NCBI RefSeq assembly: GCF_024054555.1
Contig: NZ_JAMXLY010000020.1
Span: forward strand, 1 to 53,614
DNA from: Segatella cerevisiae
GTDB lineage: Bacteria > Bacteroidota > Bacteroidia > Bacteroidales > Bacteroidaceae
Reading direction: 5' to 3'
Length of the DNA stretch: 53,614 bases
Below are positions 31,928-40,449 of the stretch, piece by piece. Each line of letters opens with the position of its first letter. Within the stretch, counting starts at the first letter, position 1. The notes beneath the pieces were generated by a model that saw only the letters and a program-made list of their open reading frames with translations, did not search any database and was not told the DNA's origin. The position numbers were made by a program, and so were the translations under genes.

Positions 31928-32124
31928 CAGAAGAAATAAAACAGTGTTATCTAATTCTATCTTTAATCGGTCATTATACTTCTTTTTTATACTTCGTTGT
32001 CTACTCTCCCTGCGAGAAGCAAGAAGTGAAACAGAGTTTGAAAGAAATAATGGCCACTTATCATCAACATCCTATTTCTATAGCTTTATGAGTGCCATAG
32101 AAAATAGTTCTAAAAGACACAAAA

Positions 32125-32159
32125 TGGTTAGGACTCACCTACCAGGTAAATCCTAACCA
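32125..32159 (-). promoter_or_regulatory. Second hairpin of the rplL-rpoB spacer
   Basis: TGGTTAGGA (32125-32133) and TCCTAACCA (32151-32159) form a perfect 9-bp stem with a 17-base loop. On the minus strand it is followed by TTTTG. It could act as a partial terminator or RNase processing site that sets the ratio of ribosomal protein to RNA polymerase synthesis, as the E. coli rplL-rpoB spacer does. Confidence 0.5.
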
Positions 32160-32178
32160 AAATATTTTCTAAGTAGAG

Positions 32179-32199
32179 AAAGCAGGTAAAACCTGCTTT
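32179..32199 (-). terminator. Attenuator-like hairpin just after rplL
   Basis: AAAGCAGGT and ACCTGCTTT form a perfect 9-bp stem with a three-base loop, 17 bases after the rplL stop. The minus strand continues with a pyrimidine-rich but mixed run (CTCTACTT), so termination is probably partial, which would suit an attenuator between rplL and rpoB. Confidence 0.5.
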
Positions 32200-32216
32200 T
32201 CAAATTGCAGACTCGA

Positions 32217-32594
32217 TTACTTGAGTTCTACCTTAGCACCTTCAGCTTCGATGGCTTTCTTCAAGTTTTCAGCGTCTTCCTTAGCTACACCCTCTTTGAG
32301 TTTGCAAGGAGCACCGTCTACCAAGTCCTTAGCTTCCTTCAGACCTAAGCCACAAGCTTCCTTAACAGCCTTAACGACCTTCAGTTTGGTAGGACCAACA
32401 TCTGTCAGGACAACATCAAAACTGGTCTTCTCAGCAGCAGCGGCTGCACCGCCGGCAGCAGGACCTGCAGCTACAGCTACAGCAGCTGCAGCAGGTTCAA
32501 TTCCATAATCGTCCTTCAGGACCTTTGCCAATTCATTAACATCTTTTACAGTAAGATTTACTAATTCTTCTGCAATAGCTTTTACGTCTGCCAT
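32217..32594 (-). CDS. rplL: 50S ribosomal protein bL12 (L7/L12)
   Basis: 125 residues. An N-terminal dimerisation domain ([20 protein letters not shown]) is followed by an Ala/Gly-rich hinge at about 38-55 and the C-terminal factor-binding domain ([35 protein letters not shown]). Multiple copies form the ribosomal stalk that recruits EF-G, EF-Tu and other GTPases. Partner of uL10, encoded 47 bases upstream. Confidence 0.98.
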   Translation of the reverse strand: MADVKAIAEELVNLTVKDVNELAKVLKDDYGIEPAAAAVAVAAGPAAGGAAAAAEKTSFDVVLTDVGPTKLKVVKAVKEACGLGLKEAKDLVDGAPCKLKEGVAKEDAENLKKAIEAEGAKVELK

Positions 32595-32641
32595 TTTATT
32601 TAAATTTTAATTTTGTTTATACTTTTATTAATGACATTAAT

Positions 32642-33163
32642 TTATTTTTCAGGACGATTGCCTAATGTCTTAAGCACACCTTGTAGGGTGTTCTCGCCTG
32701 ATTTAAGTGCAGATACAACATTCTTGACAGGAGACTGCAACAATGTTATAACCTCGCCAATCAATTCTTCCTTGCTCTTCAGAGAGGCCAACTCATCAAG
32801 TTTGTCGGCACCAATATAGAAACTCTCTTCAACATAGGCAGCACGAAGTGAAGGCTTTTCGTCATCTTTAAACTCTTTCAGGAGTTTACCCGGGACATTG
32901 GCAGTATTTGTCAACATCAAGGCAGTTGTTCCCTTCAAACTCTCGTATAAAGGCGAATAATCAATATCTGAAGCTTCGAAAGCACGATGGAGAAGTGAGT
33001 TCTTCACAACGACCATCTTCACTTCTTTAGCAAAGCACTTACGGCGAAGACTGCTTGTATCTTCAGCATTCAAACCCGTCACGTCCACAAGATAAAGATG
33101 TGGATATGCTGTGAGTTTCTCGCCCAGAGCCTTAATAATAGTATCTTTTTGTTCTTTCTTCAT
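32642..33163 (-). CDS. rplJ: 50S ribosomal protein uL10
   Basis: 173 residues: MKKEQKDTIIKALGEKLTAY, LYLVDVTGLNAEDTSSLRRK and VKNSLLHRAFEASDIDY, plus the C-terminal helix region that holds bL12 dimers. It anchors the stalk to 23S rRNA. Twelve bases from rplA. Confidence 0.97.
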   Translation of the reverse strand: MKKEQKDTIIKALGEKLTAYPHLYLVDVTGLNAEDTSSLRRKCFAKEVKMVVVKNSLLHRAFEASDIDYSPLYESLKGTTALMLTNTANVPGKLLKEFKDDEKPSLRAAYVEESFYIGADKLDELASLKSKEELIGEVITLLQSPVKNVVSALKSGENTLQGVLKTLGNRPEK

Positions 33164-33175
33164 TTTACGAATGCT

Positions 33176-33874
33176 TTAGAGTGTTTCAACTGATTTAGGA
33201 TCAATATTGATACCCTTACTCATTGTGCTTGAAAGATAGATACTCTTCAGATACGTACCCTTAGATGCAGCAGGTTTCAACTTGATAACGGTAGCGAGAA
33301 ATGCCTGAGCATTCCCGTAGATCTGATCTTCCGTCATACTTACCTTACCAATGGAAGTATGAATGATACCAGCTTTGTCAACCTTGAAATCAATCTTACC
33401 CTGCTTAACTTCCTTCACAGCTTTGGCTACATCCATAGTAACCGTGCCGCTCTTAGGGTTAGGCATCAAACCCCGGGGACCGAGAAAACGGCCTAAAGGT
33501 CCTACCTTACCCATGCAAGAAGGCATAGTAATGATGACATCGACATCTAGCCAGCCACCTTTGATCTTATCAATATATTCATCCAGTCCTGCATAGTCAG
33601 CACCTGCTGCCTTAGCAGCTTCCTCCTGATCAGGAGTGCAGAGTGCAAGCACACGTACTTTCTTACCTGTCCCATTGGGCAGAGACACAACGCCGCGAAC
33701 CATCTGATTAGCTTTACGTGGGTCAACGCCTAAGCGGACATCCAAATCAAGAGAAGCATCAAACTTAGTTGTGGTTATTTCCTTAACCAGTTTGCTTGCC
33801 TCTTTCAATGTGTATGCCTTCCCTGCTTCAACCTTATCAGCTACTGATTTTTGATTTTTTGTCAGTTTACTCAT
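33176..33874 (-). CDS. rplA: 50S ribosomal protein uL1
   Basis: 232 residues: [60 protein letters not shown]. Forms the mobile L1 stalk that guides deacylated tRNA out of the E site. In E. coli uL1 represses rplKA translation. Thirteen bases after rplK. Confidence 0.98.
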   Translation of the reverse strand: MSKLTKNQKSVADKVEAGKAYTLKEASKLVKEITTTKFDASLDLDVRLGVDPRKANQMVRGVVSLPNGTGKKVRVLALCTPDQEEAAKAAGADYAGLDEYIDKIKGGWLDVDVIITMPSCMGKVGPLGRFLGPRGLMPNPKSGTVTMDVAKAVKEVKQGKIDFKVDKAGIIHTSIGKVSMTEDQIYGNAQAFLATVIKLKPAASKGTYLKSIYLSSTMSKGINIDPKSVETL

Positions 33875-33887
33875 TTTTCAATTGAAG

Positions 33888-34334
33888 TTATTTATTAGTT
33901 TCAGGGAAGTCCCCTTTTACAGTGATACCCATACTACGAGCAGTTCCGGCAACCATTCTCATTGCAGATTCTACCGTGAAACAGTTCAAGTCTTTCATCT
34001 TATCCTCTGCAATCGTCTTGACCTGATCCCAGGAGACGCTTGCTACTTTCTGACGATTCGGCTGACCTGAGCCACCTTTAATCTTAGCAGCCTCCACCAA
34101 TTGCACAGCAGCTGGAGGAGTCTTGACAACGAATTCGAATGACTTGTCGGTATAGTAAGTGATAACGACAGGCAATACTTTGCCTTTCTTATCCTGGGTA
34201 CGGGCATTAAACGCCTTGCAGAATCCCATAATATTGATTCCCTTGGAACCCAAAGCAGGACCCACGGGAGGAGAAGGATTCGCAGCGCCACCCTTAATCT
34301 GTAATTTGATTAATCCAGCAACTTCTTTAGCCAT
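33888..34334 (-). CDS. rplK: 50S ribosomal protein uL11
   Basis: 148 residues: [40 protein letters not shown], and the RNA-binding C-terminal domain ending [19 protein letters not shown]. It binds the GTPase-associated rRNA with uL10. The proline pair in the N-terminal domain, important for factor function and thiopeptide sensitivity, is present. Confidence 0.98.
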   Translation of the reverse strand: MAKEVAGLIKLQIKGGAANPSPPVGPALGSKGINIMGFCKAFNARTQDKKGKVLPVVITYYTDKSFEFVVKTPPAAVQLVEAAKIKGGSGQPNRQKVASVSWDQVKTIAEDKMKDLNCFTVESAMRMVAGTARSMGITVKGDFPETNK

Positions 34335-34444
34335 TTCTTGTTAATAATTTATTGATTTGCATTTAGGTCTACAGAGTGGAAGCCTCTAAAACCTAATAAG
34401 AACGAGCGTATCGTAACACTATACTACCCATTCTTTTTTATCTG

Positions 34445-34993
34445 TTATTCTTTTTCAACTTGATTAAACCCAAGTTCCAGTGGTGTTTTCCTTCCGAAGA
34501 TCTTCACCATCACCTTCAACTTATGTTGACCGGCATTGACCTCGTCAATCACACCGCTAAAGCCACTAAATGGGCCATCTACGACTTTGACAGTTTCATC
34601 AACAGTGAACAAACTCTCGTCACTGTCTTCGAATTCTGCGTTTTCAGCAGTCCCTAGCATCCGGTTGATCTCAGACTGAGACACAGGAGAAGGATGATCA
34701 AGTCCTCCTAAAATTCCAAGCACATTCGGCATGAACCGCAATGCAGATGCCACTTCATCATTAGTCCCCAAATCAGCCTGTACAAAGGCATACCCTGGCA
34801 TAGAAATTTTCTCTTTTACGACACGCTTACCCGCACGGATAGAAGCATGTTTTTCCATTGGTATCATCACTTGAGCCACATGATCTGACAACAAAGTATT
34901 ATGCTTCATCTCAGAGTCAAGATACTCTTTTACCTTAGCTTCTTTACCGCTAACGACTTTGAGTACATACCAATTATTCTTAGATTCTGCCAT
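34445..34993 (-). CDS. nusG: Transcription termination/antitermination factor NusG
   Basis: 182 residues. The N-terminal NGN domain (WYVLKVVSGKEAKVKEYLDS, KISMPGYAFVQADL, RFMPNVLGILGG) binds RNA polymerase. The C-terminal KOW domain (ETVKVVDGPFSGFSGVIDEV, KVMVKIFGRKTPLELGFNQV) binds Rho or uS10. A 110-base spacer with a possible stem (TTAGGT/ACCTAA) separates it from rplK. Confidence 0.97.
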   Translation of the reverse strand: MAESKNNWYVLKVVSGKEAKVKEYLDSEMKHNTLLSDHVAQVMIPMEKHASIRAGKRVVKEKISMPGYAFVQADLGTNDEVASALRFMPNVLGILGGLDHPSPVSQSEINRMLGTAENAEFEDSDESLFTVDETVKVVDGPFSGFSGVIDEVNAGQHKLKVMVKIFGRKTPLELGFNQVEKE

Positions 34994-35008
34994 TTCCTAA
35001 TAAAGAAT

Positions 35009-35200
35009 TTAACCAGGATAAATTACGCCCATAATCCATTGGAAAATGAAATCCATACAAAAGACAATAAGCGCAATGATCAGGGAAGCGAGTAATACGA
35101 CATATGCACTGTGGACCAACTCATCACGAGTCGGCCATGTTGTTTTATGCGCAAGCTCGTCATAACAAGCCTTACAGTAATTTACCACTTTCTTAAACAT
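35009..35200 (-). CDS. secE: Protein translocase subunit SecE
   Basis: 63 residues: MFKKVVNYCKACYDELAHKT, then TWPTRDELVHSAYVVLLASL, and one membrane helix (about 30-55). This is the short, single-helix SecE type, which stabilises SecY. MFKKVV is taken as the start; upstream in-frame codons lie in the tRNA-Trp gene and cannot be real. Between tRNA-Trp and nusG, as in many bacteria. Confidence 0.95.
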   Translation of the reverse strand: MFKKVVNYCKACYDELAHKTTWPTRDELVHSAYVVLLASLIIALIVFCMDFIFQWIMGVIYPG

Positions 35201-35212
35201 CTTGTTTCGTTT

Positions 35213-35288
35213 TGGCACGGGTTGAAAGACTCGAACTCTCGACACCTGGTTTTGGAGACCAGTGCTCTACCAACTGAGCTAAACCCGT
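35213..35288 (-). tRNA. tRNA-Trp (anticodon CCA)
   Basis: On the minus strand a complete cloverleaf is visible: acceptor ACGGGTT/AACCCGT, D stem GCTC/GAGC, anticodon stem CTGGT/ACCAG with loop CTCCAAA (anticodon CCA), T arm GAGAG-TTCGAGT-CTTTC, discriminator G and an encoded CCA end (35213-35215). The four other tRNAs nearby lack an encoded CCA. Located 12 bases before secE. Confidence 0.95.
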
Positions 35289-35348
35289 AAATAAGTCTTC
35301 GCCACGAACTGTAACGAAGACTTGTATTTCAAATCCTCAACGGTTTGA

Positions 35349-36554
35349 TTAACCTTGTTCCTTCACATCGTCAAGGATCTCAGTAATCTGACCAGAGCCT
35401 ACTGTACGACCACCTTCACGAATAGCGAAGCGAAGTCCTACGTTCAAAGCTACTTTGTAAATCAAGGTTACTTCAATCTCAGTATTGTCACCAGGCATTA
35501 CCATTTCAACTCCCTCAGGAAGTTTGATTTCACCTGTGCAATCCATTGTACGAAGATAGAACTGAGGACGATAGTGATTTCCGAATGGCGTATGACGGCC
35601 ACCCTCTTCCTTCTTCAAGACATAGATAGAAGCCTTGAAGTGATCATGAGGAGTAATAGTACCCGGGTGTGTTACGACCATACCACGTTTACATTCTTCC
35701 TTATCGATACCACGGAGAAGCAGACCGACGTTATCACCGGCTTCACCTTCTGCCAAGGTCTTACGGAACATTTCAACACCTGTAATGACAGATTTCTTAT
35801 TTTCACCAAGACCAAGGAGTTCGACTTCATCGCCTACCTTGCACTCACCTGTCTCAATACGGCCTGTAGCTACAGTACCACGACCTGTGATAGAGAACAC
35901 ATCCTCAACAGGCATCAAGAAAGGTTTGTCCAAATCACGCTTAGGAGTCTGGATCCATGTATCAACAGTATCCATCAACTTCTTGACAGAGTCAACCCAC
36001 TTTGGAACGCCGTTCAAAGCACCTAAAGCAGATCCCCGAATAATAGGAGTATCCTCTTCATAGCCATACTGCTCGAGGATCTCGCGGGTTTCCATCTCAA
36101 CCAATTCAAGCATTTCCTCATCATCAACGAGGTCACACTTATTGAGGAAAACGACCAGACGAGGTACATTTACCTGACGAGCCAACAGGACGTGCTCACG
36201 TGTCTGAGGCATAGGACCATCAGTAGCAGCAACAACCAAAATAGCGCCGTCCATCTGAGCAGCACCAGTTACCATGTTCTTTACATAGTCGGCGTGACCC
36301 GGGCAGTCAACGTGTGCATAGTGACGTGCCTTAGTCTCATACTCAATATGTGCAGTGTTAATTGTAATACCACGCTCTTTCTCTTCAGGGGCATTATCAA
36401 TCTGATCGAATGATTTCACTTCCTCTTGAGAACCGAGCTCATCGTGCAGCACCTTGGAGATGGCAGCAGTCAAAGTAGTCTTACCGTGGTCAACATGACC
36501 AATCGTACCAATGTTAACATGTGGTTTGGTACGTACGAATTCTTCCTTAGCCAT
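35349..36554 (-). CDS. tuf: Elongation factor Tu
   Basis: 401 residues; delivers aminoacyl-tRNA to the ribosome. The G1 loop [14 protein letters not shown] (about 19-32), switch [16 protein letters not shown]3 [12 protein letters not shown] (about 81) and G4 [10 protein letters not shown] (about 137) are intact. Domains 2 and 3 show [20 protein letters not shown] and [19 protein letters not shown]. It is the only tuf in the window and lies directly behind four tRNA genes, the tufB arrangement. Confidence 0.98.
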   Translation of the reverse strand: MAKEEFVRTKPHVNIGTIGHVDHGKTTLTAAISKVLHDELGSQEEVKSFDQIDNAPEEKERGITINTAHIEYETKARHYAHVDCPGHADYVKNMVTGAAQMDGAILVVAATDGPMPQTREHVLLARQVNVPRLVVFLNKCDLVDDEEMLELVEMETREILEQYGYEEDTPIIRGSALGALNGVPKWVDSVKKLMDTVDTWIQTPKRDLDKPFLMPVEDVFSITGRGTVATGRIETGECKVGDEVELLGLGENKKSVITGVEMFRKTLAEGEAGDNVGLLLRGIDKEECKRGMVVTHPGTITPHDHFKASIYVLKKEEGGRHTPFGNHYRPQFYLRTMDCTGEIKLPEGVEMVMPGDNTEIEVTLIYKVALNVGLRFAIREGGRTVGSGQITEILDDVKEQG

Positions 36555-36641
36555 AGCTTAATATTCTTTATTTATAAATGATTAATCCAAATAACTTTGG
36601 TTTTTCTTCAAGGCGACCATCATCAAACAGCACCGAAGTAG

Positions 36642-36713
<72 letters not shown>

Positions 36714-36724
36714 GTGGAGATTAG

Positions 36725-36797
36725 AGCGGAAAACGGGACTCAAACCCGCGACCCCCAGCTTGGAAGGCTAGTGCTCTATCAACTGAGCTATTTCCGC
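36725..36797 (-). tRNA. tRNA-Gly (anticodon TCC)
   Basis: Minus strand: acceptor GCGGAAA with TTTCCGC (one G:T-type pair near the base), anticodon stem CTAGC/GCTGG with loop CTTCCAA (anticodon TCC), T stem GCGGG/CCCGT-like around TTTGAGT, discriminator T, no encoded CCA. Confidence 0.93.
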
Positions 36798-36814
36798 AAT
36801 ATTAGTTACAGAAG

Positions 36815-36897
36815 TGGGTAGTGATGGATTCGAACCACCGAAGGCGAAAGCCAGCAGATTTACAGTCTGCCCCATTTGGCCACTCTGGTAACTACCC
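36815..36897 (-). tRNA. tRNA-Tyr (anticodon GTA)
   Basis: Minus strand: acceptor GGGTAGT/ACTACCC, anticodon stem GCAGA/TCTGC with loop CTGTAAA (anticodon GTA), a long class II variable arm (GGCTTTCGCC region), T loop TTCGAAT and discriminator A. No encoded CCA. Confidence 0.95.
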
Positions 36898-36938
36898 GAT
36901 TTAGAAAAAACAGCCTTTAATTGGCATCCACTTTTTCG

Positions 36939-37012
36939 AGCCTCTTGTCGGATTCGAACCAACGACCCCGAGATTACAAATCACGTGCTCTGGCCAACTG
37001 AGCTAAAGAGGC
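36939..37012 (-). tRNA. tRNA-Thr (anticodon TGT)
   Basis: Minus strand: acceptor GCCTCTT/AAGAGGC, D stem GCTC/GAGC, anticodon stem CGTGA and TCTCG with loop TTTGTAA (anticodon TGT), T loop TTCGAAT, discriminator T. The third pair of the anticodon stem (positions 29 and 41) is a T-T mismatch, which is unusual for an otherwise standard tRNA. First gene of the tRNA-tuf transcript. Confidence 0.92.
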
Positions 37013-37061
37013 ATTCTTTGCAGCCGTTAAACGGCTTGGTTCCACTTTTCGTAAACGGCTG
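37013..37061 (-). promoter_or_regulatory. Inverted repeats in the tRNA-tuf leader
   Basis: Between the promoter and tRNA-Thr(TGT), GCAGCCGTT (37020-37028) can pair with AACGGCTGC (37054-37062). The left arm can alternatively fold on itself (AGCCGTT-A-AACGGCT). The two pairings are mutually exclusive. This could be a processing signal for the tRNA precursor or a growth-rate control element; neither is proven. Confidence 0.4.
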
Positions 37062-37093
37062 CAAAGATACGACTTATTTTTTTATCTTCCAAA
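37062..37093 (-). promoter_or_regulatory. Promoter of the tRNA-tuf-secE-nusG unit
   Basis: On the minus strand TTTG (37090-37093), a spacer of exactly 20 bases, and TATCTTTG (37062-37069) match the Bacteroidota consensus TTTG-N19-21-TAnnTTTG completely. It lies right after hpf and about 50 bases before tRNA-Thr(TGT). Confidence 0.85.
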
Positions 37094-37109
37094 TATTTTA
37101 TGCGTTTTT

Positions 37110-37409
37110 TTACCGTCCGCGCATCTTTTCCTTGAATTTAGTCAACTGTATTTTCAAAGAATCCACAGCTTGGTCTACGCTCTCCTCAAAAGTATTACAT
37201 ACTTTCTCCACATGCATCTGAGTGCCGGGGACAGTAACGGTAATATCGGCTTCCTTATTCAAGGTTGTAGCAGGTTTAACGACTTTCAACTGGATTTCAA
37301 CTTTCTGTATGCTCTCATAAGTTTTCTCCAATTTAGCAGCTTTTTTTTGGATAAAATCCTGTAGCTTTTCTGTCGCATCGAAATGAATCGACTGAATCTT
37401 AATTTCCAT
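37110..37409 (-). CDS. hpf: Short-form ribosome hibernation-promoting factor
   Basis: 99 residues of the HPF/RaiA family, starting MEIKIQSIHFDATEKLQDFI, with KKAAKLEKTYESIQKVEIQL and ADITVTVPGTQMHVEKVCNT. These proteins occupy the tRNA and mRNA sites of idle ribosomes; short forms lack the dimerising C-terminal domain, as here. Four more codons back to a TTG are open, but ATG at 37409 matches the family and has GGAGG (37415-37419) five bases upstream, a clear Shine-Dalgarno sequence. It follows xerC by 26 bases. Confidence 0.9.
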   Translation of the reverse strand: MEIKIQSIHFDATEKLQDFIQKKAAKLEKTYESIQKVEIQLKVVKPATTLNKEADITVTVPGTQMHVEKVCNTFEESVDQAVDSLKIQLTKFKEKMRGR

Positions 37410-37435
37410 AGTAGCCTCCAATTTTTATTTAAGGG

Positions 37436-38314
37436 TTAAGCCCTGGGATGGGCATTTTTATATACTTTTCTCAACTGCTCAAAAGTGGTATGTGTATATA
37501 TTTCAGTTGTAGAGAGAGAAGCATGCCCAAGCAGTTTTCTCAGGCTTTCAAGTCCGGCATCATGGTTCAGCATTGCAGTTGCAAAAGTATGGCGAAGCAC
37601 ATGAGGCGTCCGTTCTTTCAAAACACAAACCTTAGAAAGGTTTTTCCTGACATCATAGCGCACTTTATCATTTCTCATCCGTTCTCCTGTATCCGACAGA
37701 AAGAAAGCATCAGACTGTTTCGGCACTTGGGCACGGGAAGCAACGTATTTTTCAAGAGTCGCATAGAGTTCGTCACCAAAAGGTATAATACGCTGCTTAT
37801 TCCGCTTGCCAGTCACCTTCAGCTGCCGGTTGAGGAAATCGACATCTTTATCGTCAAGTCCCGTCAACTCGGATAGTCGGATTCCGGTCTCATAGAACGT
37901 CATAATAATTGTCCGCGTACGCACGTCATTATAATCATCCATCCTCCACATCTTCGGATCCAGTATCCTATCCATCTCGCTTTCTTTGAGAAACTGAGGT
38001 AAAGGCCTGCTCTTTTTAGGGCCTTGGATACAATGTGAAGGATCAGTTGAGACCATTTTTCTGGATAATGCAAAACGAAAAAAGGAACGCAGTGCACTCA
38101 ATCTTCTATTAATTGACGATGCAGAGTTTCCTTTATCCATCATATCCTCCATCCATTCTCGGATGATATCAGAGTCTATCGACTCCCAAGAGAGATGTGT
38201 ATCTAGATTCTTAAAGAATACTTCAAAAGCCCGAAGGTCATCACCATAGCCGGTGATTGTCAGATCAGAACGGTTAAGTTCAAACTTCAGATAGTCCAAA
38301 AATTCTTCTATCAT
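37436..38314 (-). CDS. xerC: Tyrosine recombinase XerC/XerD type
   Basis: 292 residues. An N-terminal SAM-like core-binding domain (about 1-95) precedes the catalytic domain with the full catalytic set: Arg146 in YETGIRLSEL, Lys170 in the beta-hairpin, His238 and Arg241 in HVLRHTFA, His264 in LLGHASLSTT, and Tyr273 in EIYTHTTFEQ. Length and order fit chromosome-dimer-resolving Xer proteins rather than integron or phage integrases. Found between rpsU and hpf, a common Bacteroidota arrangement. XerC is preferred over XerD from context only. Confidence 0.88.
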   Translation of the reverse strand: MIEEFLDYLKFELNRSDLTITGYGDDLRAFEVFFKNLDTHLSWESIDSDIIREWMEDMMDKGNSASSINRRLSALRSFFRFALSRKMVSTDPSHCIQGPKKSRPLPQFLKESEMDRILDPKMWRMDDYNDVRTRTIIMTFYETGIRLSELTGLDDKDVDFLNRQLKVTGKRNKQRIIPFGDELYATLEKYVASRAQVPKQSDAFFLSDTGERMRNDKVRYDVRKNLSKVCVLKERTPHVLRHTFATAMLNHDAGLESLRKLLGHASLSTTEIYTHTTFEQLRKVYKNAHPRA

Positions 38315-38442
38315 ACGCTGTAACCTTTATCAGCTTCCCGTCCATTCTCTTCGGACTCTTTGCCGACAGATATCAAAATCTCAAGTAATGACAGCGAATT
38401 TAAGAAGAATACTTCAAACTTCCAAATTTTCCTTAAGATTTT

Positions 38443-38634
38443 TTATTCTTCTTCGGCGCGCAACTTCTGTACATAGATGGCGTGTTCCAACTTCAGTCGC
38501 TTCTTCACAGAAGGCTTGTCATACTGCTGACGTGTGCGAAGTTCTTTAACTACACCTGTTTTCTCGAATTTTCTCTTGAATTTCTTCAAAGCTCTTTCGA
38601 TGTTTTCACCATCTTTAACCGGTACAATGATCAT
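38443..38634 (-). CDS. rpsU: 30S ribosomal protein bS21
   Basis: 63 residues: MIIVPVKDGENIERALKKFK, RKFEKTGVVKELRTRQQYDK, PSVKKRLKLEHAIYVQKLR. bS21 lies next to the 16S 3' end. In Bacteroidota ribosomes it helps sequester the anti-Shine-Dalgarno sequence, and in Flavobacterium the rpsU message has a strong Shine-Dalgarno sequence linked to autoregulation. Here the start context is A/T-rich with no GGAGG, so that type of control is not visible. A strong promoter lies 120 bases upstream. Confidence 0.96.
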   Translation of the reverse strand: MIIVPVKDGENIERALKKFKRKFEKTGVVKELRTRQQYDKPSVKKRLKLEHAIYVQKLRAEEE

Positions 38635-38754
38635 GCTTTTTTGTTTTAAATTTTAATGATTTTACTTATCTACTTTTACCGCAGAGGACCCTTTCTCTCC
38701 ATTTCGGGGATAAGGATCTTGCTTCAATGTATCCTTTCTGATACAATGCGAGCG

Positions 38755-38786
38755 CAAAATTACAGTTTATTTGTCAATTATCCAAA
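38755..38786 (-). promoter_or_regulatory. Promoter of rpsU-xerC-hpf
   Basis: Minus strand: TTTG (38783-38786), spacer of 20 bases, TAATTTTG (38755-38762), a full match to the Bacteroidota consensus. The leader of about 115 bases before rpsU contains a GTATC/GATAC repeat near 38730-38745. Confidence 0.82.
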
Positions 38787-38852
38787 ACTTTAGAGAAATA
38801 TTTAACTCTTTTAGACAAAAAACCATTTGTAAAATCCTTTTCCATCGGGTAG

Positions 38853-38885
38853 AAGTTCTGTAAGAAGCGGATTCTTACAGAACTT
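38853..38885 (-). terminator. Hairpin after the receptor-lipoprotein operon
   Basis: A perfect 14-bp stem AAGTTCTGTAAGAA/TTCTTACAGAACTT with a five-base loop starts five bases after the lipoprotein stop. No long T-tract follows on the minus strand, so it may be a weak terminator or a 3'-end stabiliser. Confidence 0.6.
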
Positions 38886-38890
38886 ACAAC

Positions 38891-40423
38891 TCAATAGTCT
38901 GTGTTTTCAGGGTCAAAATTAGTCCATCCTGTCATCCAGTTATCACCGCTAGCGAAGGCACCTATATAACTCACTTGAGAGAACCAAGATCCAAGCCCGT
39001 CAAAAGATGCTGCTGTCAAGACAGGACTGTTTGAAGACGGCATATAACCGTTAGTGAGACTTAAGGAAGTATAGTCACTCAGCGTCTGATTACCTGTCTG
39101 TTTAACAAACCATGTACTTGAGAAACTCTTTTGAGATGCATTATAAATAGGTTGGGAGTTGCTGTCATACCCGGTCACGAGTTGATCCACATAACTCTTA
39201 TTGGCATCAGACCCGTTCACGTCCATATCAGCGAATACGTCATGTTGCAATTTGAGCAAACCACTGGTAGCAGCGCCCTGTGTGTCACCCTTCTCATTAT
39301 CCAGGATCAAACCTATAGGCCATCCGATGGCGATAGAATTATAGCAGTTCAATCTGGAATTACGGCGTATCTGCATAGCAGACTGGAACTTACCCAGGGA
39401 AGAACCATTGTTGGGGTTCATTTCTCCACCAGTGATATAACCGGCATCATTCTTGAAATCAGGATTATTGTATTTCGGGCCGACAAAGGTCATATTTGAG
39501 AAAGTTGCCGTAGTGTAAGGAGATACAGGAGAGCCGTCTGCGCAATTATCACTTTCGAAGCCATTGCTTTGAGAGACATCAGCTATTTTCGGATCCCGAA
39601 TAGACAAACCGAACTGGACATTACCAGAGAAACCGTCATCCGTATCGAAGTCATCATCCCAACCATGATAGGCAATAAGATATTTGCAATTGACCTTTCC
39701 CCCGAACCACTCAAAGGAATCATCATTCGAATAGGACACCTGGACATGATCGATGGTCGTACCACTGCCCACAGAGCCGAAGGTCAAACCGTTAATCTCT
39801 TTATCCGGTTCAAAGGGGAAACCGGCGAATTCAATGCGCACATAACTCAACGCTCCGGAATTATCAGCATCATCAGTTCCGCCGTGCTTGGTACGTGGAC
39901 CACCCTCTATCTGCATTTCCGTCTGATTGTTCTTAGCTTTACCGCAGAGGATAATGCCACCCCAATCACCCGGTTTACGACTACCTTTAGATTGTGCGGA
40001 AGTGAAGACAATCGGTGAAGTCGCAGTCCCCTGAGCATAAAGTTTTCCACCCCGTTCAGCGATGAGCGCCGCCTTAGAGGCTTTATCACCCTTGATGATC
40101 GTACCCGGCTCAATTGTCAACGTTGCGCCATTGGCGATATAGACCCATCCCTTCAAGTTATAGGTTCCTTTTTTCAAAGTCTGTTTACCGGTAAAGACAA
40201 ATTCCTGATCGCCGTTACCTATATCCGTACCCGAAGGATCTTCTTTACCATTAGTAAAGAGGATATGGTCGCAAGCTTTCAGCCCGCCATCAGTAGACCA
40301 AACATAAGAAGATCCAGCCTCCGGTTTAGTGCCGTCAGTAGAATCATCACTACTACTGCATGCCGCCAGTGCAGCTGCCAGCACAACGATACCAAAACAT
40401 CTGAAAACATTCATTCTTTTCAT
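38891..40423 (-). CDS. Surface lipoprotein with beta-helix-like repeats
   Basis: 510 residues. The type II signal peptide ends in LAAC with lipidated Cys22. The following SSSDDSTD is acidic, like the export signal that sends Bacteroidota lipoproteins to the cell surface. The body shows motifs typical of extracellular right-handed beta-helix proteins: GWVYIANGATLTIEPGT, ERGGKLYAQGTATSPIVFTS, PGDWGGIILCGKA, SNDDSFEWFGG and DDDFDTDDGFSG; the last is Asp-rich and could bind calcium. It follows the TonB-dependent receptor gene by 26 bases, so the pair is probably one uptake or binding system. Similar proteins are often mislabelled as transporters; the ligand is unknown. Confidence 0.75.
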   Translation of the reverse strand: MKRMNVFRCFGIVVLAAALAACSSSDDSTDGTKPEAGSSYVWSTDGGLKACDHILFTNGKEDPSGTDIGNGDQEFVFTGKQTLKKGTYNLKGWVYIANGATLTIEPGTIIKGDKASKAALIAERGGKLYAQGTATSPIVFTSAQSKGSRKPGDWGGIILCGKAKNNQTEMQIEGGPRTKHGGTDDADNSGALSYVRIEFAGFPFEPDKEINGLTFGSVGSGTTIDHVQVSYSNDDSFEWFGGKVNCKYLIAYHGWDDDFDTDDGFSGNVQFGLSIRDPKIADVSQSNGFESDNCADGSPVSPYTTATFSNMTFVGPKYNNPDFKNDAGYITGGEMNPNNGSSLGKFQSAMQIRRNSRLNCYNSIAIGWPIGLILDNEKGDTQGAATSGLLKLQHDVFADMDVNGSDANKSYVDQLVTGYDSNSQPIYNASQKSFSSTWFVKQTGNQTLSDYTSLSLTNGYMPSSNSPVLTAASFDGLGSWFSQVSYIGAFASGDNWMTGWTNFDPENTDY

Positions 40424-40449
40424 ACTCTTGTCTTATTAAATCGTATTTA

